This document shows positions 33,684 through 42,620 of a stretch of 64,000 nt of DNA, one piece after another. Source of the DNA: Pseudoneobacillus sp052180215. Its GTDB lineage: Bacteria > Bacillota > Bacilli > Bacillales > Cytobacillaceae. Each line of letters begins with the position of its first letter. Within the stretch, counting starts at the first letter, position 1. The stretch is taken from the NCBI RefSeq assembly GCF_052180215.1, contig NZ_CP197471.1, positions 2,576,001 through 2,640,000 of the forward strand, given 5' to 3'. The notes beneath the pieces were generated by a model. That model did not search any database, had not been told where the DNA came from, and worked only from the letters and a program-made list of their open reading frames with translations. Position numbers and translations under genes: made by a program.

Positions 33684-35684
33684 TTATTTAAGGGACATTT
33701 TTACAAAATCAGGTACATTTTCATTTGTAAAACTTTGAAGCATAGGTTCGATATTATTATCCTTAAAAAAGTAACCGACAATATAGTCCCCATTTTCGTA
33801 CCAGTTCGCTTTTTTGAGAATTTCATCCATTTGGGCAGGATCAGTGATGACTATTTTATTTTCAAGTTTTTCTAGGTAAGCAGTACGATCAACGTACCCT
33901 TTCATTTCCATTTCAGTTAACTTTTGATCATTTTTAGCCACTATTATTTTTGAAATAGACTTTGAGGTTAAACGTGCATGATCAAGTAATTCCTTTTCTT
34001 TCAACCATGCTTCCACTTTTTGATACGATTTCTTCCAATCAACTTGGAAATGAACATTAGGTGAAGCAAAAATCTCAAGATAAGCCCATGATTCCTGTTC
34101 ATTCGTATTAACCATCGTAGAGGCACTTTCATTTAGCATTTCATCTTTTAAAATCTCTACTAATTCATTCATTTCTTCCGGATCCGTAAGGACAACACTG
34201 TCACTCACTGGTCCATTGGGATGAAAGGAGATTTTCTTAATATCTTGTGTATTAGTAAAGCCAAGCAAAGGAAAATGATTATATTTATACTCTTTTGTCT
34301 CCACAATCTCCGCAAAATAATGGTTATATTCTTCATCTGGGATATTGTATTCTCTAACAATCATTTTACCATTATTTAGTTCATACCCTATCACTACAGA
34401 CCTTGTATCGTAACTGGGTATACCCTCTAATCTATTTTGCCCATTAATAATGGATTTGTGAATATCAAAGACTCTTTGTATATTTTCTTTTTCATCTAGA
34501 AAGAAGTTTGGATTGGTATTAAACTCGTATTGATTTTGGTTTATATCTCTTTTAATAAATATAGCTGATTCACCAAGGTACACTCTATTTACATCCGCTA
34601 CATTTGGCAGGTTATGTTCAAATTTAGCCGATGCTAAATGAAAGAGGACTCCTATTAACGCCATTGCGGTTATGAAAAATACAAAACCTTTCCACTCTTT
34701 AAAAACTCTCCATGTTTTTTGAAGGACCATTTCCGCTGCGAAAAAACCAATTAAAGAAGCCGCAAACATTCCAAATAATATCCATTGCAACTGATCCTGA
34801 GATTCCCCAAAATAAAAACCACCTACTAATAAACAGCAAAAAGCTACACCATATTTGAAAAATGGCTTTAAATTTTGGAAAGCAATCGCCTGTTGGGCTG
34901 ACTCAATTCTTCTTATTTTATAGATGGCTAATGCAAGAACAGACATTAAGATGGTTATCGCAGAATAGGTAAGCGCTTCTAGCCCAGATAATGGCATTCT
35001 TGCTAAATCAACAGCTCTTACAAACGGTACAAATCGTTCAACATTTGAATTGATATAATACTGCGAAGAAAAACCAAATAAGAAATATTCAAGATTTAAA
35101 ATGCAAAATGTAAAAATCCCAACTGGTAATACAAATAAAACATAGGTTAAAATGGCATGGACTGCAGATATACCTGTAACCATTGCGACAAACACACTGG
35201 TAAAAAAGACAAAATAGTTAAAAAGCAGGGTTACACCAACCCAATTCCATATTTCAGTTATTGAAATAGAACCAACCACGTGAAGATTATTATAAAATAC
35301 CGTTAAAATTAGACCAATTAAAAAAACGGGGATTGTTAAGGTAAATAATCCGAAAACCACGTTCTGCGTGTAAATAATTTCCCGTTTCACCGGAAGACTA
35401 TGATAAAAATCCGCAGCACCTTTTACATGTAGATACCGAAATAATACAACGGCTAACAATACAGGAATGATAAACATAATGAAAACTTGAATGGGTTCCA
35501 TTAATGCAAATACATTTTCCCAATGATAGTAACTGTATTGATTTCGTCCGTTATTGTAGAGAAGAACAAATTGTAATGGTATGACAAATAGAAGGATAAG
35601 GAAATAGATGATACCTATCCAACTAAGGTTTCTTACATTTTGCGAAAGTATTCCTTGATTAAACGACAATGTTTTCAATGGCAT
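33684..35684 (-). CDS. ABC-2 type permease with large extracytoplasmic domain
   Basis: 666 residues from ATG 35684 (GGGGG nine nt upstream); an ATG at 35705 is possible. Membrane segments lie at about 25-45, 65-85, 110-135, 155-185, 195-210 and 240-260, with three more up to about 355. Then comes a large soluble region (about 360-665) predicted outside the cell. It overlaps the ATPase gene by 26 bp. With the upstream GntR and ATPase genes it forms a YtrABC-type exporter, a system in Bacillus linked to cell-wall antibiotic stress. Substrate unknown. Confidence 0.75.
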   Translation of the reverse strand: MPLKTLSFNQGILSQNVRNLSWIGIIYFLILLFVIPLQFVLLYNNGRNQYSYYHWENVFALMEPIQVFIMFIIPVLLAVVLFRYLHVKGAADFYHSLPVKREIIYTQNVVFGLFTLTIPVFLIGLILTVFYNNLHVVGSISITEIWNWVGVTLLFNYFVFFTSVFVAMVTGISAVHAILTYVLFVLPVGIFTFCILNLEYFLFGFSSQYYINSNVERFVPFVRAVDLARMPLSGLEALTYSAITILMSVLALAIYKIRRIESAQQAIAFQNLKPFFKYGVAFCCLLVGGFYFGESQDQLQWILFGMFAASLIGFFAAEMVLQKTWRVFKEWKGFVFFITAMALIGVLFHLASAKFEHNLPNVADVNRVYLGESAIFIKRDINQNQYEFNTNPNFFLDEKENIQRVFDIHKSIINGQNRLEGIPSYDTRSVVIGYELNNGKMIVREYNIPDEEYNHYFAEIVETKEYKYNHFPLLGFTNTQDIKKISFHPNGPVSDSVVLTDPEEMNELVEILKDEMLNESASTMVNTNEQESWAYLEIFASPNVHFQVDWKKSYQKVEAWLKEKELLDHARLTSKSISKIIVAKNDQKLTEMEMKGYVDRTAYLEKLENKIVITDPAQMDEILKKANWYENGDYIVGYFFKDNNIEPMLQSFTNENVPDFVKMSLK

Positions 35685-36567
35685 AACCCTTATCCCCCAT
35701 TTCATATATAAATATTTCCTCTAAAGTTAGCGGTAATAAATCAAAAATGACGGGGTTATGGTTGCGAATATCAGCTTCAATTTGTTGTTTATTCCCCTTT
35801 ACGATCCAAATTGTTACACTTCCGCGTTTTTCATGATGCAGAACTTGAAAGCCCTTTAGGAAATCATCAGAGACCGTTTTTGAAAAAGCCACCTGAATTT
35901 TATGAATATCAGATTTCAATGAATCTAGTTCTTTTTCAATCACTAAAGACCCTTGATGTAAAATACCAATATGGTCACATAGGTCTTCTACCTCTCTAAG
36001 ATTATGAGAGGATATTAAAATAGTCATTTCTTGTTCAGCTACATCCTGAATTAATAAATTTTTTACTTTATGCCTCATGACTGCATCCAAACCATCTAAC
36101 GGTTCATCTAAAATCATCACATCTGGCATGGCACAAAGAGCTAACCAGAATGCTACTTGTCTTTGCATTCCCTTTGAAAGTCGATGGATTTTCTTATCCA
36201 TTTGAATAGGAAACGAATCTTTTAGTAATTCAAAACGCTCTTGATTCCAATTTTCAAAAGTAGATTGATAGAAACTAGCCATTTGCCTGATGGTTACTTG
36301 TGAGAAAAAGTAAAGGGAATCCGGGAGATAGATGATCCTTTGTTTTAAGGGGATATTTTCAAATACCTTTTCACCATCAATCAAAACCTCCCCCTTACCT
36401 TCTCTATATATACCCGCAAGAATTTTTAACAGCGTTGTTTTACCAGCGCCATTTGTTCCCAATAATCCATAAATGGACCCTTTTTTCACATGAAAGCTAA
36501 CCTCTTTTAATGCTTCTATATCCTCAAATCGTTTAGATACACCATTCACATCAATCACTTTTATCAC
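35659..36567 (-). CDS. ABC transporter ATP-binding protein (YtrB-like)
   Basis: 302 residues. Walker A is GTNGAGKTT (37-45), signature RLSKGMQRQVAFWLALC (about 133-149), Walker B VMILDEPLDGLD (about 154-165) and the H-loop in ISSHNLRE. The C-terminal ~80 residues resemble the accessory domain of YtrB-type ATPases. It overlaps the GntR gene by 17 bp and the permease by 26 bp, so the three are one tightly coupled operon. Confidence 0.88.
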   Translation of the reverse strand: MIKVIDVNGVSKRFEDIEALKEVSFHVKKGSIYGLLGTNGAGKTTLLKILAGIYREGKGEVLIDGEKVFENIPLKQRIIYLPDSLYFFSQVTIRQMASFYQSTFENWNQERFELLKDSFPIQMDKKIHRLSKGMQRQVAFWLALCAMPDVMILDEPLDGLDAVMRHKVKNLLIQDVAEQEMTILISSHNLREVEDLCDHIGILHQGSLVIEKELDSLKSDIHKIQVAFSKTVSDDFLKGFQVLHHEKRGSVTIWIVKGNKQQIEADIRNHNPVIFDLLPLTLEEIFIYEMGDKGYAIENIVV

Positions 36568-36937
36568 TGCCTTTCACACTAACTTCGGCCAATTCGAGTA
36601 AGGAAACAATATCTTCCTTTTTCATCCCTAAGTACAACGCCTCCGAAATGAGCTTAATTAAAGCTTCCTTCATTTTCTCCACCTTTTCATTCGTTAATTC
36701 TAATGCTGGGGCAACAAAACTCCCCTTACCTGGAACTGAATAGATATATCCTTGGAGTTCTAACTCACGGTATGCTTTTTGAATCGTATTTGGATTTATT
36801 GTTAGTTCTTTTGATAATGTTCTAACAGATGGCAGTTGCTCATCGGCTTTAAAAACTTCATGAATAATTAAGTCCTTTAGTTTCTCCACCAACTGCTCAT
36901 AGATTGGTATTCGACTACGAACATCTAAATCAAACAT
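36551..36937 (-). CDS. GntR family regulator, YtrA subfamily
   Basis: 128 residues: a GntR winged helix (about 10-75, IYEQLVEKLKDLI... LPSVRTLSKELTINPNTIQKAYRELE, GYIYSVPGKGSFVA) followed by only about 50 residues of helices, the short effector tail of the YtrA subgroup. Such proteins repress the ABC operon they head. AGGAGG lies upstream. An inverted repeat straddling the start of transcription is a good operator candidate. Confidence 0.88.
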   Translation of the reverse strand: MFDLDVRSRIPIYEQLVEKLKDLIIHEVFKADEQLPSVRTLSKELTINPNTIQKAYRELELQGYIYSVPGKGSFVAPALELTNEKVEKMKEALIKLISEALYLGMKKEDIVSLLELAEVSVKGSDKSD

Positions 36938-36967
36938 TAGAAACCTCCTTCCTGCTATCTGTTCGGT

Positions 36968-37032
36968 GTGTATTAACTGTATTATTTACCTTAGTACACT
37001 TTGATTATATGTTAGCCTTTTGGAAAACACAA
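36968..37032 (-). promoter_or_regulatory. Promoter and candidate YtrA-type operator
   Basis: On the minus strand TTGTGT (37027-37032), a 17-nt spacer and TATAAT (37004-37009). Just downstream GTGTACTAA (36991-36999) is inverted as TTAATACAC (36968-36976) with one mismatch. A repressor bound here would cover the transcription start. Confidence 0.65.
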
Positions 37033-37042
37033 CCATTTTTGC

Positions 37043-37077
37043 AAAAAAAAATCAGCACGCCTATTTGCGTACTGATT
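37043..37077 (-). terminator. Terminator of the 37085-37297 gene
   Basis: On the minus strand AAATCAGTACGC pairs with GCGTGCTGATTT, then TTTTTT. Confidence 0.88.
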
Positions 37078-37084
37078 TCTTCGA

Positions 37085-37297
37085 TTATGCTTCCTGAAAA
37101 TACTCTTTATAAAATCCGCCAACTTTTCCTGAGTTATCAATAATGAAGTAAAATTCTTCTGTCTCATTCTTTACTTCATACTCTTTTCCAACGGTTAGAG
37201 CATTGTTAACAATGTATTTCTTTGCATCTGTATGAACGCATTTTACCTTTTTAACAGTCTCTTTATTTTGCCATATTTGGTGTATCAATTTTGCCAC
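37085..37297 (-). CDS. Small conserved Bacillus protein (DUF6501-like)
   Basis: 70 residues. The middle reads VKCVHTDAKKYIVNNALTVGKEYEVKNETEEFYFIIDNSGKVGGFYKEYF, a pattern I associate with the DUF6501 family of uncharacterised proteins; it looks like a small beta-barrel/SH3-type fold. Function unknown. GAAGGAG precedes the ATG. It has its own terminator. Confidence 0.7.
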   Translation of the reverse strand: MAKLIHQIWQNKETVKKVKCVHTDAKKYIVNNALTVGKEYEVKNETEEFYFIIDNSGKVGGFYKEYFQEA

Positions 37298-37318
37298 TCC
37301 TTCTTCTAGTTCCTTTTT

Positions 37319-37570
37319 CTAGTATAATGAATGCTCCTGTGTTTGTGCAATACCTACTATATGTAAAGGAACAAGTTCAGAAGTCAAAGCCATTTTTCGA
37401 ATCCAATTTATTTCATTATGCTCAAAGGTTAACAGTTCTCCTGTTAGCACATTTTTCATCGTGACATACAAGACTTCACATATTTTATCCATTCTCACAA
37501 ACTGTAAATGTCTAAAATGCATATTCTGAAAATCCATTTCATAATAGCCACAATCAGAAAAAATAGTCAT
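37319..37570 (-). CDS. Hypothetical protein (83 aa)
   Basis: ATG 37570 with AGAGGG about 10 nt upstream. The sequence MTIFSDCGYYEMDFQNMHFRHLQFVRMDKICEVLYVTMKNVLTGELLTF is beta-rich, soluble, without recognised motif. It may share a transcript with the DUF6501-like gene 21 bp downstream. A 11-bp inverted repeat (CTTAGATGATG 37588-37598 / CATCATCTAAG 37636-37646) lies just upstream. Confidence 0.6.
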   Translation of the reverse strand: MTIFSDCGYYEMDFQNMHFRHLQFVRMDKICEVLYVTMKNVLTGELLTFEHNEINWIRKMALTSELVPLHIVGIAQTQEHSLY

Positions 37571-37677
37571 CTATATCTACCCTCTTTCTTAGATGATGGC
37601 ATTTGTTCTTTACCACAATATTTGCTTGTTTCAAACATCATCTAAGTTTTGGGTGCAAGTACTTATTTATTTTGTTT

Positions 37678-38556
37678 TTATTTCCAATTACTCAAATCAA
37701 ATGATACCTTTAAATTTTCTAATTGCTTTATTAGCGTCCCGTAATAATTTTCGCTTACTCTATTTCTGGAACCTCTTAAAATTTCCGTAGCGTAATGCTC
37801 CGGTGGTGCCACTTCATCCTTTTTTTCATAAACATGAAAAGTTAATACATCTGGATAACACTTGCCATCAATATATACATCAACAAATGTAGCTCTGTAC
37901 CATCCTGTATAATAACCTTCGCGCGTAAATAAATATTCCACAGCCTCATACGGACATTCGTATAATATCCCTTCTGTTATTCCGCCATCCTCAACGATGT
38001 CTGCGCGACCACCATCATGTGTGGTAAATAGGTATTTCATAGAATAATTCTGTAAAGTCGCAGCCCCCACCACTTCTTCAAAGAATCTATTTACGCCTGC
38101 TTTTTCAAATCTTTCAACATCCATACAGGAGCCGTAAGCAAAATAGAATACTTTTTCTGGTTTTTCTTTTGTAAACTGATAGACCTTCCAATCGCCGTAA
38201 GGGATTCGGTGTTGATGATCCACTTCTTCAGAAATATAGACATAAGCCTCAAATGTACCCAAATCGGTATAAATCATTTGAGTGACACGTTCATATAGAT
38301 TATTCTTTCTACCAACCTGATAATCTTCTAATGCATCAAGACTAGATAGCTGGCTTGAACTAACTTCATAGAGTTCCCCATATACTTTTTCATTTTCTGA
38401 AGGTTTCATCATTGGATAACCCCTTCCAGTATCAAACAATTCGCCCTGAGTCCAGGCCTGCTCTGATATGATTTTCGCCGTTTTTAATAAACCATGATTC
38501 CGTTCATATTTTCTTAAGGTACCATATACAAATACTAGAAGTTTTTCCACAACCAT
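37678..38556 (-). CDS. YkqA-like protein with two gamma-glutamylcyclotransferase-fold domains
   Basis: 292 residues. Domain 1 (about 6-120) begins LVFVYGTLRKYERNHGLL; domain 2 (about 135-285) begins VFYFAYGSCMDVERFEKAG. Both have the substrate-loop YG[ST] motif of the AIG2/GGCT fold, and each has the acidic residue region (GELYEV, EGILYE). B. subtilis YkqA has this double layout. GGCT-fold enzymes release 5-oxoproline from gamma-glutamyl compounds; 5-oxoproline is the substrate of the pxpBCA genes at 42.6 kb, but a link is only a guess. Confidence 0.82.
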   Translation of the reverse strand: MVVEKLLVFVYGTLRKYERNHGLLKTAKIISEQAWTQGELFDTGRGYPMMKPSENEKVYGELYEVSSSQLSSLDALEDYQVGRKNNLYERVTQMIYTDLGTFEAYVYISEEVDHQHRIPYGDWKVYQFTKEKPEKVFYFAYGSCMDVERFEKAGVNRFFEEVVGAATLQNYSMKYLFTTHDGGRADIVEDGGITEGILYECPYEAVEYLFTREGYYTGWYRATFVDVYIDGKCYPDVLTFHVYEKKDEVAPPEHYATEILRGSRNRVSENYYGTLIKQLENLKVSFDLSNWK

Positions 38557-38781
38557 TTCCCCCTTATTTTAAAACTAGAATAACACACTTTATCAGTTTT
38601 ATTTAAGAAATAATTTAAGATAAAATTCACAATTTTATAATATATACAATGAAAACCATAAAAGTTTTACTTGTATAATAATAGTAGATAAGAAAACGCT
38701 TTCACATATCCAGTTAATCTTCTTTACCTATTAAGAAATGCATATCATCATTTTCAAAAAGAGTGAAAGGGTGGGTTGGAA

Positions 38782-38964
38782 ATGAACTACAATGAAATTA
38801 AAGCAAAATTAGAGGCATTAAAACTGGAATTAGAAATGAAAATGGTCAATCCTAATTTATCTAATGAAGAAAAAGAAAATCTGCAAAAAACCATCCTTAA
38901 TTATGACTATATAATAGAATTAACAGAAATGAATCATTATGGACGTGGTTCACTTTTAACTTAA
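38782..38964 (+). CDS. Hypothetical small coiled-coil protein (60 aa)
   Basis: ATG 38782 (or TTG 38776) behind AAAGGGTGGG. The product, MNYNEIKAKLEALKLELEMKMVNPNLSNEEKENLQKTILNYDYIIEL, is almost entirely helical with heptad-like leucines. Family not recognised. A terminator starts at its stop codon. Confidence 0.6.
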   Translation: MNYNEIKAKLEALKLELEMKMVNPNLSNEEKENLQKTILNYDYIIELTEMNHYGRGSLLT

Positions 38965-38991
38965 AAGAGGCAGAAATTTTCTGCTTCTTTT
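38963..38991 (+). terminator. Terminator of the 38782 gene
   Basis: AAAAGAGGCAGAA pairs with TTCTGCTTCTTTT. Confidence 0.75.
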
Positions 38992-39003
38992 AGTGTTTAA
39001 ACA

Positions 39004-39031
39004 AAAAAAGAGAAGGCAGAAACCCTGCCCC
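39004..39031 (-). terminator. Terminator of the 39032 gene
   Basis: On the minus strand GGCAG pairs with CTGCC after the TAG, followed by TTCTCTTTTTTT; short stem. Confidence 0.6.
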
Positions 39032-39184
39032 CTAATAGCAATCACATTGTTTATTTTCTTTTAAAATAGGTATATAACAGATGAATGGTTTCTTACTTTT
39101 TGCATTGGCTTCAAAAACCATTTTTGCAATTTCTTCCTCTCTCTGTCTTACTAATTCTCCTATCACATATAAATGATCGTACAT
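39032..39184 (-). CDS. Hypothetical small protein with C-terminal Cys pair (50 aa)
   Basis: ATG 39184 with GGAAGGAGCG upstream. It begins MYDHLYVIGELVRQREEEIAKMVFEA, helical and charged, and ends KENKQCDCY with a CDC motif. Family not recognised. Gene lies alone, convergent with the coiled-coil small protein. Confidence 0.6.
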   Translation of the reverse strand: MYDHLYVIGELVRQREEEIAKMVFEANAKSKKPFICYIPILKENKQCDCY

Positions 39185-39319
39185 ATTTAATCGCTCCTTC
39201 CAATGTTTTTCATTTGTTTCTGTACTTTTATCTTATTAAAAATACAAATTGTAAACATTGGTAAAGCGAATGAATTAAGCTCCAACTTTAGATTGAATCT
39301 ATAGCTTAAGATCTCCTTC

Positions 39320-40972
39320 TTATGACTGAGGACTTATGTAATCAACTAAATCTTTCGCTTGTTCTCTTAGACGAAATTTCTGAATTTTCCCGGAAGCTGT
39401 CATTGGAAATTGATCCGTAAAATGAATATAACGAGGGATTTTATGCTTTGAAATTTTCCCCTTACAATACTCTTTCACTTCATCTATTGTCACTTTTTCT
39501 CCTTCTTTAAGGATTATCCACGCCATTACTTCTTCCCCATATACCTCATCTGGTACTCCTACAACCTGAACATCCAATACTTTTGGATGCTGATATAAAA
39601 ATTCTTCTATTTCACGCGGATAAATATTTTCTCCTCCACGGATTATCATATCTTTTAATCGGCCTGTAACCTTACAGTAGCCATTTTCATCCATTACCGC
39701 TAAATCTCCTGTATGAAGCCAGCCATCTTCATCAATTGCTTCCAATGTTGCTTCGGGATTCTTATAATAACCTTTCATTACATGATATCCACGTGTACAT
39801 AATTCCCCTTGATTTCCTCTAGGTACCTCCTTGTTGGTTCCAGGTTCTACAATTTTCACTTCTACATTTGGAAGAGCACGACCGATTGTTTCTACTTTTA
39901 TTTCCAGAGGGTCATCCGTCCGAGTTTGGGTAATAACAGGGGACGATTCTGTCTGTCCGTAAGCAATGGTAATTTCATGAGCTCCCATTTTATCGATTAC
40001 AGCCTTCATTACCTCAATTGGACAATTAGATCCCGCCATAATGCCTGTACGTAGAGATGATAAATCAAATGATGAGAATTCAGGGTCATTGAGCTCCGCT
40101 ATAAACATGGTAGGTACCCCATGTAAACCTGTACATTTTTCATCTTGGACAATTTGTAAAACTTTTCTTGGGCTAAATTCCTGTACAGGAACCATAGTTG
40201 CACCAACTGAGACACATGCCATTGTTCCAAGAACACATCCAAAACAGTGAAAAAATGGTACTGGGATACAAAGTCTATCTTCGACTGTTAATTTCATACA
40301 ATTTGCGATATTATAAGCATTATTAATGATATTAGAATGGGTTAACATGACTCCCTTAGGAAATCCTGTGGTTCCAGACGTATATTGCATATTAATCACA
40401 TCATGCGGGTCTAACGACTCCATCCGCTGTTGAAACCGTTTGTCATCTATTTCATCTGCCAGATTAATAATATCTTCCCAATTAAACGTTCCAGGATAGG
40501 AATGGTTACCTAATACAATAACATTTTTTAAATAAGGTAATTTCGAACTGCTTAATTCTCCAGGTTTGGACCATTTTAATTCTGGAACGATTTCATAAAG
40601 CATGTCTATATAGGAGGCGTCTTTAAATTGATTCATCAAAATAATCGTGCTAGAATCTGATTGTTTTAAAAGATATTCAAGTTCTGCTGTCCGATAGTTT
40701 GTATTAACCGTAACAAGTATTCCACCCATTTTACCTGTTGCAAATTGGCAGGCAAGCCATTCTGGGGTATTAGAGGCCCATATGGCAATATGATCGCCCT
40801 TTTCTATCCCCAAACTCATTAATCCCTTCGCTACTTTACAGCAATAGTCATCAAATTCTTTATAGGTCATTCTTATATTCGGCTCACGATACACAACTGC
40901 CTCATGATTAGGATGTTTTACCGCTTTCTCCTCAAGTAATTTTCCAATAGTTACGTTCAGTAAATTTGTCAT
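39320..40972 (-). CDS. Acyl-CoA synthetase (AMP-binding family, YngI-like)
   Basis: 550 residues from ATG 40972 with GGGAGGGG upstream. Adenylation motifs: MQYTSGTTGFPKGV (about 192-205), YGQTESSPV (about 332-340), GWLHTGDLAV (about 418-427) and the C-terminal lysine in TASGKIQKFRLRE (about 525-537). Such enzymes activate medium/long-chain fatty or related acids as acyl-AMP and then acyl-CoA. Length and sequence resemble B. subtilis YngI. No other fatty-acid genes are adjacent, so substrate is open. Confidence 0.87.
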   Translation of the reverse strand: MTNLLNVTIGKLLEEKAVKHPNHEAVVYREPNIRMTYKEFDDYCCKVAKGLMSLGIEKGDHIAIWASNTPEWLACQFATGKMGGILVTVNTNYRTAELEYLLKQSDSSTIILMNQFKDASYIDMLYEIVPELKWSKPGELSSSKLPYLKNVIVLGNHSYPGTFNWEDIINLADEIDDKRFQQRMESLDPHDVINMQYTSGTTGFPKGVMLTHSNIINNAYNIANCMKLTVEDRLCIPVPFFHCFGCVLGTMACVSVGATMVPVQEFSPRKVLQIVQDEKCTGLHGVPTMFIAELNDPEFSSFDLSSLRTGIMAGSNCPIEVMKAVIDKMGAHEITIAYGQTESSPVITQTRTDDPLEIKVETIGRALPNVEVKIVEPGTNKEVPRGNQGELCTRGYHVMKGYYKNPEATLEAIDEDGWLHTGDLAVMDENGYCKVTGRLKDMIIRGGENIYPREIEEFLYQHPKVLDVQVVGVPDEVYGEEVMAWIILKEGEKVTIDEVKEYCKGKISKHKIPRYIHFTDQFPMTASGKIQKFRLREQAKDLVDYISPQS

Positions 40973-41196
40973 TTTATCCCCTCCCATATAGTTCCAAAAA
41001 TAACATTCCTTTCTTTATTGTATCTCATATTTCAGAATATTCAATATTTTAAAAACGTATTCAAAATGAAGACAATCTTTATTTACAAACAGATTAAATT
41101 TATAAATAAATTGTTTATTAGGGTTTTCAAATTTGAAATAAAGGTTTACAATATAAAAAACTGAATATTCAAAATCCTATCCGAGGAGGTTTGCAA

Positions 41197-41343
41197 GTGA
41201 AAATTTTAAGTAACGAGCAATTAGTGTTTTCGTATCGAGATGCTTTGAAGTCGGGTAAGGAACAAGAATGGGTACGTATTCTAAAAGATGAAATAAGAAG
41301 ACGAGGGTTGAAACCATTTAAAAATGAAAAAACGAGTAAATAA
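41197..41343 (+). CDS. Sda-like sporulation histidine-kinase inhibitor
   Basis: 48 residues from GTG 41197 with GAGGAGG 7 nt upstream. LSNEQLVFSYRDALKSGKEQEWVRILKDEIRRRGL matches the helical-hairpin pattern of Sda (LSDE.L...Y..A......FI..L..EI.RR.L). Sda binds KinA/KinB and blocks autophosphorylation, delaying sporulation when DNA replication is disturbed. It may be an Sda paralogue rather than the checkpoint protein itself; no DnaA boxes were identified upstream. Clean terminator follows. Confidence 0.62.
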   Translation: MKILSNEQLVFSYRDALKSGKEQEWVRILKDEIRRRGLKPFKNEKTSK

Positions 41344-41346
41344 GCT

Positions 41347-41375
41347 AAGCCGCTGCAAATAGCAGCGGCTTTTTT
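41347..41375 (+). terminator. Terminator of the sda-like gene
   Basis: AGCCGCTGC pairs with GCAGCGGCT, then TTTTT. Confidence 0.92.
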
Positions 41376-41387
41376 GTTTCAAGTATA

Positions 41388-42464
41388 TTAATTCAGAACA
41401 GCTTTAGCTGTTGGTACATTTAATTTAATTAAATATTTCTCAATGTCTGTTACGGCTTGATTAATATCTTCAGCTTCAAACATAACAAAATTCCCTGCAT
41501 ATTCTAATTTCTTATGGTCATACCTAGGATCATAATAATCTTCTAATAAAACTTTGATAAATAACGGCCAATTTTCTTCTAAAAAAGATTGATTTAACTC
41601 TAATCTACGCTCGGAGTCCTTCATTCTTTTTTCAATTTTTTCTAAAGCTGTTTGAACTTTATCTTTAAACCATGGTAACGTCTTGAAAGGATAAACGTAT
41701 TCATCCATAATATGATCAACACGGGTTGCAATAGGTAATTCCAAATAAAGATGATGTCCATTTTCCTTTAATTTCAATAGCCCTTGTGGTTGAACAACTC
41801 TTCCAATTCGTTTACTTTCGGCTTCCATAATGATATATGGGAAATCCTTTAATTTTTCCAACTCAGAAAAGAGAAGTGCATCAAAATTCTTTTGACTATT
41901 TCCTTCACCGATTCCAATGGATCCAAAAATTGAACCGCGATGCCCAGCTATTCCCTCTAAATCAAGAACTGGATATCCCTTCGACTGTAGTTGATGTAAT
42001 ATCGCTGTTTTACCTACTCCTGTCTTGCCATGTAATACGATTGCTTTATTAGGTAGTAATTCTTCTGTTTTATCTAATATATATTGTCGATAACTTTTAT
42101 ATCCACCTGTTAACCTTAAAGAAGGTAAACCTGCATACTCCATAAAGGTAGCTACAGCTTTACTTCTCATCCCCCCACGCCAACAATGAATAACAGGTAT
42201 CGTGGATTTATCCTGCAGTTTCTTTACCTCTGACATAAGATACGGTATCTTTGGAGATACGATTTCCATTGCTCTCCATTTTGCCTTTTCTTGTCCCTGC
42301 TGTTTGTATATTGTTCCAATTTCTGATCTTTCCTCATCAGAGAATAATGGTAAATTGATGGCCCCTGGAATAGAACCTTCTTTAAATTCAATTGGGGAAC
42401 GAACATCAATGGCAACAGCTTTTGCTAACTTAATGAATTCTTCTACTGATATTTCTTTTAACAT
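41388..42464 (-). CDS. mnmH: tRNA 2-selenouridine synthase MnmH (SelU)
   Basis: 358 residues from ATG 42464 (GAGAGG 9 nt upstream). An N-terminal rhodanese domain has the catalytic Cys94 in VIHCWRGGMRS; a P-loop domain follows with HGKTGVGKT (145-153). MnmH replaces sulfur by selenium at the tRNA wobble 2-thiouridine through a geranylated intermediate, using selenophosphate from SelD. selD, its usual companion, is not in this window. The shadowing rhodanese loop is intact, so the enzyme should be active. Confidence 0.9.
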   Translation of the reverse strand: MLKEISVEEFIKLAKAVAIDVRSPIEFKEGSIPGAINLPLFSDEERSEIGTIYKQQGQEKAKWRAMEIVSPKIPYLMSEVKKLQDKSTIPVIHCWRGGMRSKAVATFMEYAGLPSLRLTGGYKSYRQYILDKTEELLPNKAIVLHGKTGVGKTAILHQLQSKGYPVLDLEGIAGHRGSIFGSIGIGEGNSQKNFDALLFSELEKLKDFPYIIMEAESKRIGRVVQPQGLLKLKENGHHLYLELPIATRVDHIMDEYVYPFKTLPWFKDKVQTALEKIEKRMKDSERRLELNQSFLEENWPLFIKVLLEDYYDPRYDHKKLEYAGNFVMFEAEDINQAVTDIEKYLIKLNVPTAKAVLN

Positions 42465-42620
42465 GCTATTTCGCCTCTCAAGCATACAAATTATACTATT
42501 ATTATTTTAAACAAAGTTTACACGATTGGGAATGGAAGTATTTATCACTTTTCCATTATCATTTTCATAATTATTTGTTATCTTTAAGTTATAAAGCATT
42601 AAGAAAAGAGTGAATCAAAC

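Noticed and set aside
37588..37646. Inverted repeat CTTAGATGATG/CATCATCTAAG as a terminator
   Set aside because: The 37-nt spacer and lack of a T-run on either side make an intrinsic terminator unlikely; left as an unexplained inverted repeat.
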